Below, piece by piece: positions 26,864 through 35,563 of a stretch of DNA of 64,000 bases. The first letter of the stretch is position 1, and each line of letters opens with the position of its first letter. The stretch spans positions 744,001 to 808,000 of the forward strand of contig NZ_LT629748.1 in assembly GCF_900105005.1 (NCBI RefSeq), written 5' to 3'. The DNA comes from Halopseudomonas litoralis. GTDB lineage: Bacteria; Pseudomonadota; Gammaproteobacteria; Pseudomonadales; Pseudomonadaceae. Below the pieces are notes generated by a model. It was not told the DNA's origin. It did no database searches and saw nothing but the letters and a program-made list of their open reading frames with translations. Position numbers and translations under genes: made by a program.

Positions 26864-28141
26864 ATGTCTGCCAGCCAGCCTTTGATGGCTCTGATGAGTA
26901 CCGATGTGCGGTCAGCCGCCAGGGTCGACAATGTCCGTGCTGCCTCGCCTGCAGACAGTCAGGGGGACTTCGCCGGGCTGTTGGCCGAACAACTGCCAGC
27001 GGAGCTGGAGTCGGCATTGAACCAGCTGAACCCGGAACAGCGGGATGCTCTGGAGCAGGCTGCGCTTGCCGCAGACGGCAAGACCTTGCCGCCACAGCTG
27101 CAGGATTGGCTGGAGCACTTGCCGTTGGATGATGACGCAGCTGAGCAGACCGGCGAGAGTGCGCTCGGTGTCATCGGGCAATGGATGCAGTGGTTGCAGG
27201 AGTCGGCCAGCCCGAACGCGGGACAGCCGCAGGCATCCGCAGCAGCGGGAACAACTACACATACCTTGGGTGGCCGCGAGGCAGTTGGCGGCATGCAAGT
27301 GACCGTCGATGGCGAGACGGCTGATCCGGACATGGACAGCGGGCAGGGCGGTCGTGAACTGTCAGCCAGGGAGCAGCTGGACCGACAGCCGGCCAGCCGG
27401 GAGCAGCCGCTCACCAATGATCTGAACCGACCGTCACGCCAGACCGCCAATGCCCAGCAGAACGTCCAGCAGGATTTCTCCGCTGCGCTGCAGCGCGCCG
27501 CTGGCACCCATGCTGACAGTCAGGCATTGCCTTCAGCCATGCTCGGCAAGCTGGCGGAGCAGCTGGAACGGGCCAGCACCAACCGCGGCAGCGGAGAAAC
27601 CGATGCGATTGATGGCCTGGCGCGACCGGGATCCTACAGTGCCGCTGCCGCAGCATTGACCGCGCGCCCGGTAGCAGCGCCGACGCAAGCCATGGGCGTG
27701 CCCTTCGGTCAGCCAAGCTGGGGCGAAGCGATGGTCGAGAAAGTCATGTGGATGTCCAGCCAGAACCTGCGCAGCGTTGAGATTCAGTTGGACCCCGCCG
27801 AGCTGGGCCCGCTGGAAATCCACATCCAGCAGCGCGGTCAGGAGTTGCAGGTCCAGTTTGTCAGCCAGAACCCATCCGTGCGTGAAGCGCTGGAAGCCCA
27901 GATGCATCGGCTGCGTGACATGTTCGGCCAGCAGGGGATGGAGCAGGCGGAGGTTACCGTGGCGGATCGTTCAGCAGGCGAACAGTCGCGCCAGGGTGAT
28001 GGTCAATCGGCTGAGCGATCTGCCGCGCAGGCGCAGGACCGCAGTACCCTGAGTGTCGGGAACAAAGACGACGTACTTGAGCAGCCGGCGCTCACGACAC
28101 AATGGTCGCCGGTGCAGCGGCTGGTGGATTATTACATCTGA
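26864..28141 (+). CDS. fliK: Flagellar hook-length control protein FliK
   Basis: A 425-residue hook-length ruler and export-specificity switch. The N-terminal 290 residues are Gln/Ala/Ser-rich and variable, as usual for FliK. The C-terminal Flg_hook domain is clear near 300-370: VEIQLDPAELGPLEIHIQQR, then SVREALEAQMHRLRDMFGQQG. It interacts with FlhB (present downstream) to switch export from hook to filament. The ATG at 26864 follows GGAG. It has its own sigma-54-type promoter. Confidence 0.9.
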   Translation: MSASQPLMALMSTDVRSAARVDNVRAASPADSQGDFAGLLAEQLPAELESALNQLNPEQRDALEQAALAADGKTLPPQLQDWLEHLPLDDDAAEQTGESALGVIGQWMQWLQESASPNAGQPQASAAAGTTTHTLGGREAVGGMQVTVDGETADPDMDSGQGGRELSAREQLDRQPASREQPLTNDLNRPSRQTANAQQNVQQDFSAALQRAAGTHADSQALPSAMLGKLAEQLERASTNRGSGETDAIDGLARPGSYSAAAAALTARPVAAPTQAMGVPFGQPSWGEAMVEKVMWMSSQNLRSVEIQLDPAELGPLEIHIQQRGQELQVQFVSQNPSVREALEAQMHRLRDMFGQQGMEQAEVTVADRSAGEQSRQGDGQSAERSAAQAQDRSTLSVGNKDDVLEQPALTTQWSPVQRLVDYYI

Positions 28142-28254
28142 CGCTGGGCTGCGATGATTTTGCCTGCTGAAATACGTTGAATATAAGACATTTCCCACCC
28201 ATGGCTTTATCCTAGCCGGGCATCTGCGGCCAACGGCTGCGAGCACGGCTTTTC

Positions 28255-28270
28255 TGGCATGATCAATGCA
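28255..28270 (+). promoter_or_regulatory. Sigma-54 promoter before fliL
   Basis: TGGCATGATCAATGCA fits TGGCACG-N4-TTGCA with one change in each element, GG (28256-28257) and GC (28268-28269) 10 bases apart. It is 50 bases before the fliL ATG, in a 178-base intergenic region that otherwise shows no gene. Confidence 0.7.
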
Positions 28271-28319
28271 CATACTCATATAAACGGGCTTGGCCCGCAT
28301 CTGGCGACGGAATTTTGTC

Positions 28320-28814
28320 ATGGCAAAGAATCAGGCAGGGGCTGTGGAAGCGGCGCCATCCAACAAGCGCAAACAGCTGATGCTGATCTGCATCGGTCTG
28401 GCAGCATTGCTGCTTTCTGTCGGCGGAGTCGCTTATGCGTTGCTGGCGAACAAGGACGACAGCACCGCTGCCGTCAGTCAGGAAGCTGTCAAGCTGCCGG
28501 CATTGTATCAGCCGTTGGAACCCGCTTTTACCGTGAACTATGCTCATGGCGGTCGGCAGCGTTATATGCAGGCCAACGTAGTACTGATGGGGCGTGATCC
28601 GGAAGCGATGGCAGCCGCGGCCGAACATCTTCCGTTGATCCGCAATCGACTGGTCATGCTGTTCAGCAGCGCGGAATTTGAAACCCTGATGACGGCTGAA
28701 GGCAAGGAGGCATTGCGCGCCCAGGCTACCCTTGCGGTGCAGGAACTGATGGAACAGGAGCTCGGGAAATCGGTCATTGAATCGGTACTGTTCACCAATC
28801 TGGTTCTGCAATAG
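28320..28814 (+). CDS. fliL: Flagellar basal body-associated protein FliL
   Basis: A 164-residue single-pass inner-membrane protein that supports stator function. The basic N-terminus (NKRKQ) is followed by one helix (LMLICIGLAALLLSVGGVAYALL), then a periplasmic domain with YQPLEPAFTVNY and a C-terminal LTNLVLQ-type end, all typical of FliL. ATG 28320 is used; an in-frame upstream extension into the promoter region is rejected. Confidence 0.9.
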   Translation: MAKNQAGAVEAAPSNKRKQLMLICIGLAALLLSVGGVAYALLANKDDSTAAVSQEAVKLPALYQPLEPAFTVNYAHGGRQRYMQANVVLMGRDPEAMAAAAEHLPLIRNRLVMLFSSAEFETLMTAEGKEALRAQATLAVQELMEQELGKSVIESVLFTNLVLQ

Positions 28815-28824
28815 GAATAATAAT

Positions 28825-29796
28825 ATGGCGGTTCAGGATCTACTTTCCCAAGATGAAATCGATGCTCTGCTGCACGGGGTCGACGAAGGTGTAATAGACG
28901 ACGAGCAGGACAGCCAACCGGGTGCGGTAAAAAGTTATGACCTGACCAGTCAGGACCGCATCGTGCGTGGCCGCATGCCCACGCTGGAAATGATCAACGA
29001 GCGCTTTGCCCGTTACACCCGCATCAGCATGTTCAACCTGTTGCGCCGTTCCGCCGATGTATCGGTAGGCGGGGTTCAGGTAATGAAGTTCGGCGAATAC
29101 GTGCACACGCTATATGTGCCGACCAGCCTCAACCTGGTGAAAATGAAGCCGCTGCGTGGTACCGCGCTGTTCATTCTGGATGCCCGGCTGGTATTCAAGC
29201 TGGTTGACAATTTTTTCGGCGGTGATGGCCGACATGCCAAGATCGAAGGGCGTGAATTCACTCCCACCGAACTGCGTGTGGTGCGCATGGTGCTGGAACA
29301 GTCCTTCGCCGATCTGCGTGAAGCCTGGCAGGCAGTCAAGGATGTGCAGTTCGAATACGTCAACTCGGAGGTCAACCCGGCATTGGCCAATATCGTCAGC
29401 CCCAGCGAAGTGGTGGTGGTGTCGACCTTCCACATCGAGCTTGATGGTGGCGGTGGTGAAATGCATGTGACCTTCCCTTATTCGATGATCGAGCCGCTGC
29501 GTGAAGTACTGGATTCCGGCGTGCAATCGGATGTGGACGAACATGACGAACGCTGGGTACGGGCGCTGCGCGAGGAGATCACCGCTGCCAAGGTACCCTT
29601 GAGTTCCACGGTGGTTCGCCGCGAACTCAAGTTGCGCGACCTGCTGAGCATGCAGGCGGGTGACGTGATTCCGGTGGAAATGCCCGAGCATATGGTGATG
29701 TGCGCCAATGGCGTGCCGACCTTCAAGGCCCGGCTCGGGTCGGTAAAGGGCAATCTGGCACTGCAGATTCTCGGGCCGATCACGCGTCCGCGCTGA
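28825..29796 (+). CDS. fliM: Flagellar motor switch protein FliM
   Basis: A 323-residue C-ring protein that binds phospho-CheY. The N-terminal CheY-binding peptide LLSQDEIDALLHGV is intact, the CheC-like middle domain shows FARYTRISMFNLLRRSADVS, and the C-terminal SpoA domain ends near ALQILGPITRPR. ATG 28825 follows AGGA; the start 48 bases upstream is inside fliL and rejected. Confidence 0.95.
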   Translation: MAVQDLLSQDEIDALLHGVDEGVIDDEQDSQPGAVKSYDLTSQDRIVRGRMPTLEMINERFARYTRISMFNLLRRSADVSVGGVQVMKFGEYVHTLYVPTSLNLVKMKPLRGTALFILDARLVFKLVDNFFGGDGRHAKIEGREFTPTELRVVRMVLEQSFADLREAWQAVKDVQFEYVNSEVNPALANIVSPSEVVVVSTFHIELDGGGGEMHVTFPYSMIEPLREVLDSGVQSDVDEHDERWVRALREEITAAKVPLSSTVVRRELKLRDLLSMQAGDVIPVEMPEHMVMCANGVPTFKARLGSVKGNLALQILGPITRPR

Positions 29797-29847
29797 TTGA
29801 CCCGCAACCGCAGTACTCTTGAAAGAGATAAACGAGGATCAGGCAAG

Positions 29848-30315
29848 ATGGCTGAGGACAAACAGGACGACATCAGTCCGGAAGAGCAGGCGCTGGCCGA
29901 TGAATGGGCGGCAGCGCTGGATGAGGCTGGCAATGCCAGTCAGGACGACATCGATGCATTGCTGGGAGGCAGCGATGGCTCCAGGCCGATGCCGATGGAG
30001 GAATTCAGTGCTTCCGAGCGTCTTCCAGCCGGCGAGTTGTTTGGTGGTGCCGACGGTCCCAACCTGGACGTGATTCTGGATATCCCGGTGACCATTTCGA
30101 TGGAAGTGGGCAATACCGATATCACCATCCGCAACCTGCTGCAGCTCAATCAGGGCTCGGTGGTGGAGCTGGATCGTTTGGCGGGGGAGCCGCTGGATGT
30201 GAAGGTCAACGGCACCTTGATCGCCCATGGCGAAGTGGTGGTGGTCAACGAGAAGTTCGGCATCCGTCTGACCGACGTGATCAGCCAATCCGAACGCATC
30301 AAGAAGTTGAGTTGA
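29848..30315 (+). CDS. fliN: Flagellar motor switch protein FliN
   Basis: A 155-residue C-ring protein. The variable acidic N-terminus includes a second EIDALLGG-like motif (SQDDIDALLGGS) as in Pseudomonas FliN; the C-terminal SpoA domain carries VTISMEVGNTDITIRNLLQL, then VVVNEKFGIRLTDVIS. ATG 29848 follows GAGGATCAGG. It is followed immediately by fliO. Confidence 0.95.
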   Translation: MAEDKQDDISPEEQALADEWAAALDEAGNASQDDIDALLGGSDGSRPMPMEEFSASERLPAGELFGGADGPNLDVILDIPVTISMEVGNTDITIRNLLQLNQGSVVELDRLAGEPLDVKVNGTLIAHGEVVVVNEKFGIRLTDVISQSERIKKLS

Positions 30316-30316
30316 C

Positions 30317-30745
30317 ATGTCCTTGCTGCGCGCGCTGATTACAGCGTCGACGGTATGTCTATCATTGCCGCTGGCCGCAGCGCCGGCGGCCACGCAGAAC
30401 GAATCCGGGACCACGCTGATCGGGCAGCTGGCCCAGCTGGGGCTGGGGTTGGTCATCGTCGTCGGGCTGATTTTTCTGCTTGGCTATCTGATGCGACGGG
30501 TCGGCCCGATGGCGTCGCAGGGCGGGCAACACATCCGGTTGGTCAGCAGCTACCCGCTGGGGCCGCGTGATCGGCTGGTACTGGTCGACGTTGGCGGGCA
30601 ACAGATGCTGCTGGGTATCTCGCCCGGCCGCATCAATACCCTGCACGTATTCGACGAGCCGGTAGCCGATGCGGAGGGCGGTGCGGTGAGCGGCGATTTT
30701 GCCCGTAAGCTGCAGGCGATACTCAAACGGGAGCAGAAGCCATGA
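30317..30745 (+). CDS. fliO: Flagellar biosynthetic protein FliO
   Basis: A 142-residue membrane protein that helps assemble the FliP ring. A signal-like N-terminus ([11 protein letters not shown]) precedes one strong helix ([22 protein letters not shown]) and a cytoplasmic domain with [26 protein letters not shown], the FliO signature. It starts 1 base after the fliN stop and overlaps fliP by 4 bases. Confidence 0.92.
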   Translation: MSLLRALITASTVCLSLPLAAAPAATQNESGTTLIGQLAQLGLGLVIVVGLIFLLGYLMRRVGPMASQGGQHIRLVSSYPLGPRDRLVLVDVGGQQMLLGISPGRINTLHVFDEPVADAEGGAVSGDFARKLQAILKREQKP

Positions 30746-31494
30746 TCCGCTGGAGTCTGTTGCTGCTGATGTTACTGGCGCCGATGGTATTCGCGCAATC
30801 GGCGGGCGACCCGCTGAGCCTGCCGGCCATTACTCTGACCACCGACGCCGAGGGCGAGCAGACCTACTCGGTCAGTCTGCAGATTCTGCTGTTGATGAGC
30901 GCCCTGACGTTCATTCCGGCGTTTGTAATGATGATGACCAGCTTTACCCGCATCATCATAGTTTTCGCCATTCTGCGTCAGGCGCTGGGGTTGCAGTCCA
31001 CGCCATCGAGCCAGATTCTGGTGGGGTTGGCGCTGTTTCTGACCCTGTTCATCATGGCGCCGGTATTCGAACGCATCAATGAAAGCGCGCTGCAGCCTTA
31101 CCTGGACGAGCAACTGGCACCGCAGCAGGCGCTGGAGCAGGCCAGTGTGCCATTGCGCGAATTCATGCTGGCGCAGACCCGCGAAACGGATCTGGAACTC
31201 TTTGTCCGCCTGGCCAAGCGCACCGATCTGACCGGTCCGGATGAAGTACCGTTCCACATCCTGGTGCCGGCCTTCGTTACCTCCGAATTGAAGACGGCTT
31301 TTCAGATCGGCTTCATGATCTTTATTCCGTTTCTGGTAATTGATCTGGTGGTCGCCAGTGTGTTGATGGCCATGGGTATGATGATGCTGTCGCCACTGAT
31401 CATCTCATTGCCATTCAAGATCATGCTGTTTGTGTTGGTGGATGGTTGGGCGTTGATCATAGGTACGCTGGCCGCCAGTTTCGCAGTCACATAG
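30742..31494 (+). CDS. fliP: Flagellar export apparatus protein FliP
   Basis: A 250-residue export-gate protein. A cleavable signal peptide ([15 protein letters not shown]) is followed by the conserved [31 protein letters not shown] in pieces, and by the C-terminal [15 protein letters not shown]. It forms the FliPQR pore in the MS ring. Overlaps fliO by 4 bases; 11 bases before fliQ. Confidence 0.95.
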   Translation: MIRWSLLLLMLLAPMVFAQSAGDPLSLPAITLTTDAEGEQTYSVSLQILLLMSALTFIPAFVMMMTSFTRIIIVFAILRQALGLQSTPSSQILVGLALFLTLFIMAPVFERINESALQPYLDEQLAPQQALEQASVPLREFMLAQTRETDLELFVRLAKRTDLTGPDEVPFHILVPAFVTSELKTAFQIGFMIFIPFLVIDLVVASVLMAMGMMMLSPLIISLPFKIMLFVLVDGWALIIGTLAASFAVT

Positions 31495-31505
31495 GAGTAC
31501 CGCGT

Positions 31506-31775
31506 ATGACGCCTGAAATCGCTGTTGATCTGTTCCGGCAGGCGATCTGGCTGACTACCGTGATGGTGGCGGTCATTGTCCTGCCGAGTCTGGCGGTAGG
31601 CCTGATGGTGGCGGTATTTCAGGCCGCAACCCAGATTAACGAGCAAACCCTGAGCTTCCTGCCGCGCCTGCTGTTCACCTTCATGACCTTGATTGCATTG
31701 GGTCCCTGGCTGGTGCGCGAGTTGATCGAGTTCACCGAGCAGCTATATCACAATATTCCCGGATTGATTGGCTGA
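31506..31775 (+). CDS. fliQ: Flagellar export apparatus protein FliQ
   Basis: An 89-residue two-helix gate subunit. The typical start EIAVDLFRQAIWLTTVMVAV and the middle FQAATQINEQTLSFLPR are present. ATG 31506 follows GGAG (in CATAGGAGTACC). The stop TGA overlaps the fliR ATG by one base. Confidence 0.95.
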   Translation: MTPEIAVDLFRQAIWLTTVMVAVIVLPSLAVGLMVAVFQAATQINEQTLSFLPRLLFTFMTLIALGPWLVRELIEFTEQLYHNIPGLIG

Positions 31776-32551
31776 TGATCGAGTTGGCCGGCAGCGATAT
31801 CGGCCGCTGGGTAGCGGGTTACCTGTGGGTACTGTTTCGTATCGGCGCGCTGTTCATGACAATGCCGGTGATAGGCACGGCCTTGATTCCGGTGCGCATT
31901 CGTCTCTATTTCGCTCTGGCCCTGACCTTTCTCGTGGCGCCGCAGATCGCCAGTGTGCCTCAGCTGGATGCGCTGGCGCTGAGCACCTGGGTGGTGATCG
32001 GCGAGCAGATCCTGATCGGCGCGGCAATGGGCTTTCTGTTGCAGCTGCTGTTCCAGATCCACGTGGTGGCCGGGCAGATAGTCGCCATGCAGATGGGCCT
32101 GGGCTTCGCTTCGATGAACGATCCGGCCATGGGGATTTCCGTGGCGGTGGTGGCGCAGGTGTTCACCATGCTGGTCACGCTGCTGTTTCTGGCCATGAAT
32201 GGACACCTGGTGGTCATTGAGGTGCTGGTCGAGAGTTTCACCACCTTGCCCATCGGCGAGACGCTGCAGGCGGCGCACTTCCAGACGCTGGTGTTGCGCT
32301 TTTCCTGGGTCATGGCGGCGGCATTGCTGATCGGTCTACCGGCCATTACCGCACTGTTGATCGTCAACCTGTCTTTCGGGGTGATGATGCGTGCCGCGCC
32401 GCAGTTGAATATCTTCTCCATCGGCTTTCCGCTGACACTGGTTTTCGGTTTGTTCATCCTCTGGGTACTACTGGGCAGTGCGGCGGAGCAATATCACCTG
32501 TTTGCCTCTGAAGCACTGGTCTGGCTGCGCGAAATGGTCGGTGCGCGCTGA
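31775..32551 (+). CDS. fliR: Flagellar export apparatus protein FliR
   Basis: A 258-residue polytopic export-gate subunit. Recognisable segments: LWVLFRIGALFMTMPVIG, the conserved GEQILIGAAMGFLLQLLFQ and ASMNDPAMG. It completes the FliP5Q4R1 core. The start and stop overlap fliQ and flhB by one base each. Confidence 0.95.
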   Translation: MIELAGSDIGRWVAGYLWVLFRIGALFMTMPVIGTALIPVRIRLYFALALTFLVAPQIASVPQLDALALSTWVVIGEQILIGAAMGFLLQLLFQIHVVAGQIVAMQMGLGFASMNDPAMGISVAVVAQVFTMLVTLLFLAMNGHLVVIEVLVESFTTLPIGETLQAAHFQTLVLRFSWVMAAALLIGLPAITALLIVNLSFGVMMRAAPQLNIFSIGFPLTLVFGLFILWVLLGSAAEQYHLFASEALVWLREMVGAR

Positions 32552-33684
32552 TGGCCGAGGATAGCGGTCAGGAACGCACAGAAGACCCCACGGCGAAACG
32601 CCAGAAGGAGTCCCGTGAAAAAGGGCAGGTGGCCCGCTCTAAGGAACTCAACACCCTGGCGGTGGTGATGGTCGCTGCGCTGGGGCTGTTGATGCTCGGC
32701 CCGGAAATGGCTCGCAAGCTGATGGATCTGATGGTCTACAACTTCTCGCTGGAGCGTGAAGTACTGTTCAGCACCGATACCATGGGGCTGCATCTGCTGG
32801 ACTCCATTCGCCAGGGCTTCAGTGTGCTGGGGCCGTTGTTTCTGATGCTGCTGATTGCCGCGCTGGTCGGCCCGGTGATGCTTGGCGGCTGGCTGTTCAG
32901 TGCCAAGCTGCTGGCACCCAAAGGGGAGCGTCTCAATCCGCTGGCAGGTATCAAGCGGATGTTCTCGATCAAGGCGCTGGTTGAGCTGCTCAAGGCATTG
33001 GGCAAGTTCTTCGTCGTACTGGCCATGGCATTGCTGGTGCTCTATATGCGCACCGATGATTTGCTGGCGCTGAGCAATGAATCTCTGCCCGGGGCGATTT
33101 TCCACAGTGGCTGGGTGCTCGGCACCTCGCTGTTGCTGCTGGCCTGCTCATTGATCCTGATTGCTGCGGTGGATGTGCCGTTCCAGATATGGGACAACAA
33201 GCAGAAGACGCGCATGACCAAGCAGGAAGTGCGTGATGAGTACAAGGATTCCGAAGGCAAACCCGAGGTCAAATCACGGGTGCGCCAGTTGCAACGGGAA
33301 ATGGCCGAGCGGCGTATGATGGGTGAAGTGCCCAAGGCCGATGTGGTGATCACCAACCCGACGCATTACGCGGTAGCGTTGAAATACGATCCGGTGCACT
33401 CCGGGGCGCCGGTAGTATTGGCCAAGGGGGCGGATTTTCTGGCACAGAAGATTCGCGAAGTGGCGACCGAGCATGATGTGATCATTCTCGAATCACCGCC
33501 GCTGGCGCGAGCGGTGTATCACAGCACCGAGCTGGACCAGCCGATTCCTGCCGGGCTGTACCTGGCAGTGGCTCAGGTACTGGCCTATGTCTACCAGGTG
33601 CGCCAGTTCCATGAGGGCAAAGGCAAACGCCCCGGCCCAATGCCGCCGCCACCGATACCGGATGATTTGCGCCGGGATGAGTAA
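32551..33684 (+). CDS. flhB: Flagellar export switch protein FlhB
   Basis: A 377-residue protein controlling export specificity. N-terminal EDSGQERTEDPTAKR is typical, followed by four membrane helices and a cytoplasmic domain with the autocleavage motif NPTH at residues 269-272 (in ADVVITNPTHYAVALKY). The motif is intact, so cleavage and the FliK-triggered switch should work. The C-terminal tail (PMPPPPIPDD) is proline-rich. It ends the continuous flagellar run; flhA does not follow. Confidence 0.95.
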   Translation: MAEDSGQERTEDPTAKRQKESREKGQVARSKELNTLAVVMVAALGLLMLGPEMARKLMDLMVYNFSLEREVLFSTDTMGLHLLDSIRQGFSVLGPLFLMLLIAALVGPVMLGGWLFSAKLLAPKGERLNPLAGIKRMFSIKALVELLKALGKFFVVLAMALLVLYMRTDDLLALSNESLPGAIFHSGWVLGTSLLLLACSLILIAAVDVPFQIWDNKQKTRMTKQEVRDEYKDSEGKPEVKSRVRQLQREMAERRMMGEVPKADVVITNPTHYAVALKYDPVHSGAPVVLAKGADFLAQKIREVATEHDVIILESPPLARAVYHSTELDQPIPAGLYLAVAQVLAYVYQVRQFHEGKGKRPGPMPPPPIPDDLRRDE

Positions 33685-33785
33685 AGCTGGCTGACCTCCT
33701 TCGTGGGCAAGCAGTGCCGGGCTTGCGGTTGATTGCTGCGGACGGGTATAAGCTTAACAGCTGATATTCAAATGGCAGGAGCACG

Positions 33786-34505
33786 ATGATGTCTGACAGT
33801 TCACGTATTTCGTTGTTTGCGGTAGTGGCGGCGGCATTGCTGGCGTTGGCACTGGCTTTCATGGCAGTGAGTATCAAGACCGGTCTGTTGCAGTTTCGCG
33901 ACGCCGATCGGGTGGTCAGCGTCAAGGGGCTGGCTGAGCGTGAGGTGGAAGCGGATCTGGCCCTGTGGCCGATCAACTTCACTGTGCTGGGCGATGGCCT
34001 GGACGCGTTGCAGAGTGATATCGAAACCCAGCAGAACCTGATTCGCTCCTTTCTGTTGCTCAAGGGTTTTGCCGAAAGCGATCTGCAGCTCGCCATGCCG
34101 AAGATCACTGATCAGCATGCCAACCTGTATGGCTCGAACATGCCGCCGCAGCGTTACCGTGCCGAAGTGACGGTGCTGGTGCGTACCGGGAACATCGAGC
34201 AGATCAAAAGCGGTATGCAGAGCGTTGGTGAACTGGTCAAGTCCGGGGTCGCACTGACCCAGAGTTACGAACATCAGCCGCAATTCATCTTCACCCAGCT
34301 CAATTCGATCAAGCCGGAAATGATTGCGTTGGCGACCCAGGAGGCGCGGGCCGCTGCGGATCAGTTTGCGCGCGATGCGGGAGCCGAGGTGGGTAGTATT
34401 CGGCGTGCTTCGCAGGGGTATTTCTCGATCGAGGACGTGGACCCTTACACACCGGAAATCAAGAAGGTGCGCGTGGTCACCAGCGTTGACTATATCCTGC
34501 GTTGA
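33786..34505 (+). CDS. SIMPL domain (DUF541) protein
   Basis: A 239-residue protein with an N-terminal membrane helix (about residues 9-28) that may anchor it to the inner membrane, and a SIMPL/DUF541 domain beginning with VVSVKGLAEREVEADLA and ending VVTSVDYILR. Family relatives (YggE-like, BP26) are periplasmic and linked to stress tolerance, but no biochemical role is agreed. AGGAG precedes the ATG. A SIMPL-type gene near flhB is also seen in other pseudomonads as far as I recall. The gap from flhB is 101 bases and holds only a weak inverted repeat. Confidence 0.85.
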   Translation: MMSDSSRISLFAVVAAALLALALAFMAVSIKTGLLQFRDADRVVSVKGLAEREVEADLALWPINFTVLGDGLDALQSDIETQQNLIRSFLLLKGFAESDLQLAMPKITDQHANLYGSNMPPQRYRAEVTVLVRTGNIEQIKSGMQSVGELVKSGVALTQSYEHQPQFIFTQLNSIKPEMIALATQEARAAADQFARDAGAEVGSIRRASQGYFSIEDVDPYTPEIKKVRVVTSVDYILR

Positions 34506-34636
34506 GCTGAGCACTGTTGATGCTGCTGCCAAGGTTGGGCGGCGCAATCTATAGCATCAATAAGCGCAGCGGGAGCCTGACAGGGCGGGACTCGCGTAAT
34601 AGACTGGTGCATCCTGTTTCAGCAAGTGGTGTGTTG

Positions 34637-35506
34637 ATGACGTTGTTGCCCTGGTCTCATCTGTGTTCCGCCGGCTTCACTCTGCGTGGCTGGCATACGC
34701 TGCCCAGCGGTAAGCCGCTGCTGCATTTCATTCATGGCAATGGTTTCTGCTGCCGTACCTACGAGCCGATGCTGGCGCTGCTTGCCGAGCATTTCGACCT
34801 TTGGTTGTGCGATATGCAAGGTCATGGCGACAGTGATCACGGTGGTACGTTCGTTGGTTGGAATCGCAGCGCCGAGCTGGCGGTGGAGGCCTTCGTTGCC
34901 GGCAAGGTGATATTTGGCCAAGTACCGCGCTACGCTCTTGGCCATAGTTTTGGCGGGGTTATGACCAGCCTGATGCTGGCGGCCCACCCGCAGATGTTCC
35001 AGCGGGCCGTCTTGCTCGACCCGGTACTCTTCCCGCAGCTGGAGATGTTGAAGCGCGGTCTGCTGGGCTCGCTGGTGCGTAATCCGTTGGCCGAGGGTAC
35101 GCGTAAACGCCGTAGCCAATGGCCGGATCGGCAGTCGGCTTTCGATAAATTACAGGGGCGCGGCATTTTCCAAGGCTGGGCAGAAGCTGGTTTGCGCGCG
35201 CATATTGCCCATGCATTGCGCGATGAGCCGGGGCAGGGCGTGGTACTCAAGTGTGCGCCCACCCGGGAGGCTGAAATTTTCGAGTCGGCACCACGCGGCT
35301 TATGGCGCGCCGTGCGCCGGATCCAGACGCCGGTGCGGCTGATTCACGGTGACAGGACTTATCCCTTCGTAAGGCAGTCTGCCGAGCGATTGGCAGCATC
35401 GAACCCACACGTCACTGTTGATCAGCTGCCCGGTGGGCATTGTTTCATGCAGGAGGATCCGGAGCCGGCGGCGCAGCGGGTGGTCAAGTTTCTATTGTCG
35501 CAATAG
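34637..35506 (+). CDS. Alpha/beta hydrolase fold protein
   Basis: A 289-residue hydrolase. The oxyanion-hole motif HGNG is near residue 33, the nucleophile elbow GHSFGG has Ser104, and a C-terminal GGHCFM supplies the His. An Asp in LIHGDRTYPF is the likely acid. No signal peptide. ATG 34637 is chosen because the family alignment normally begins here; an upstream start at 34517 would add 40 non-conserved residues. The substrate is unknown. It is monocistronic or follows the SIMPL gene, and is convergent with the ectoine operon. Confidence 0.8.
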   Translation: MTLLPWSHLCSAGFTLRGWHTLPSGKPLLHFIHGNGFCCRTYEPMLALLAEHFDLWLCDMQGHGDSDHGGTFVGWNRSAELAVEAFVAGKVIFGQVPRYALGHSFGGVMTSLMLAAHPQMFQRAVLLDPVLFPQLEMLKRGLLGSLVRNPLAEGTRKRRSQWPDRQSAFDKLQGRGIFQGWAEAGLRAHIAHALRDEPGQGVVLKCAPTREAEIFESAPRGLWRAVRRIQTPVRLIHGDRTYPFVRQSAERLAASNPHVTVDQLPGGHCFMQEDPEPAAQRVVKFLLSQ

Positions 35507-35507
35507 C

Positions 35508-35536
35508 GTAGCGCCCGAACGTGGACTGGGCGCTAC
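35508..35536. terminator. Convergent hairpin between hydrolase gene and ask
   Basis: A perfect 9-bp stem GTAGCGCCC/GGGCGCTAC with an 11-base loop in a 57-base convergent gap. No T-run; assigned by position and may act on both strands. Confidence 0.5.
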
Positions 35537-35563
35537 ATCCTGAAGGGCAGCTCGGCCCCGGTA

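Noticed and set aside
28291..28306. Second sigma-54-like element TGGCCCG-N4-TGGC before fliL
   Set aside because: The transcript would begin about 3 bases before the start codon; the site at 28255 is better placed.
33707..33726. GCAAGC/GCTTGC inverted repeat after flhB as a terminator
   Set aside because: Only 6 bp with an 8-base loop and no T-run; possibly a degenerate REP.
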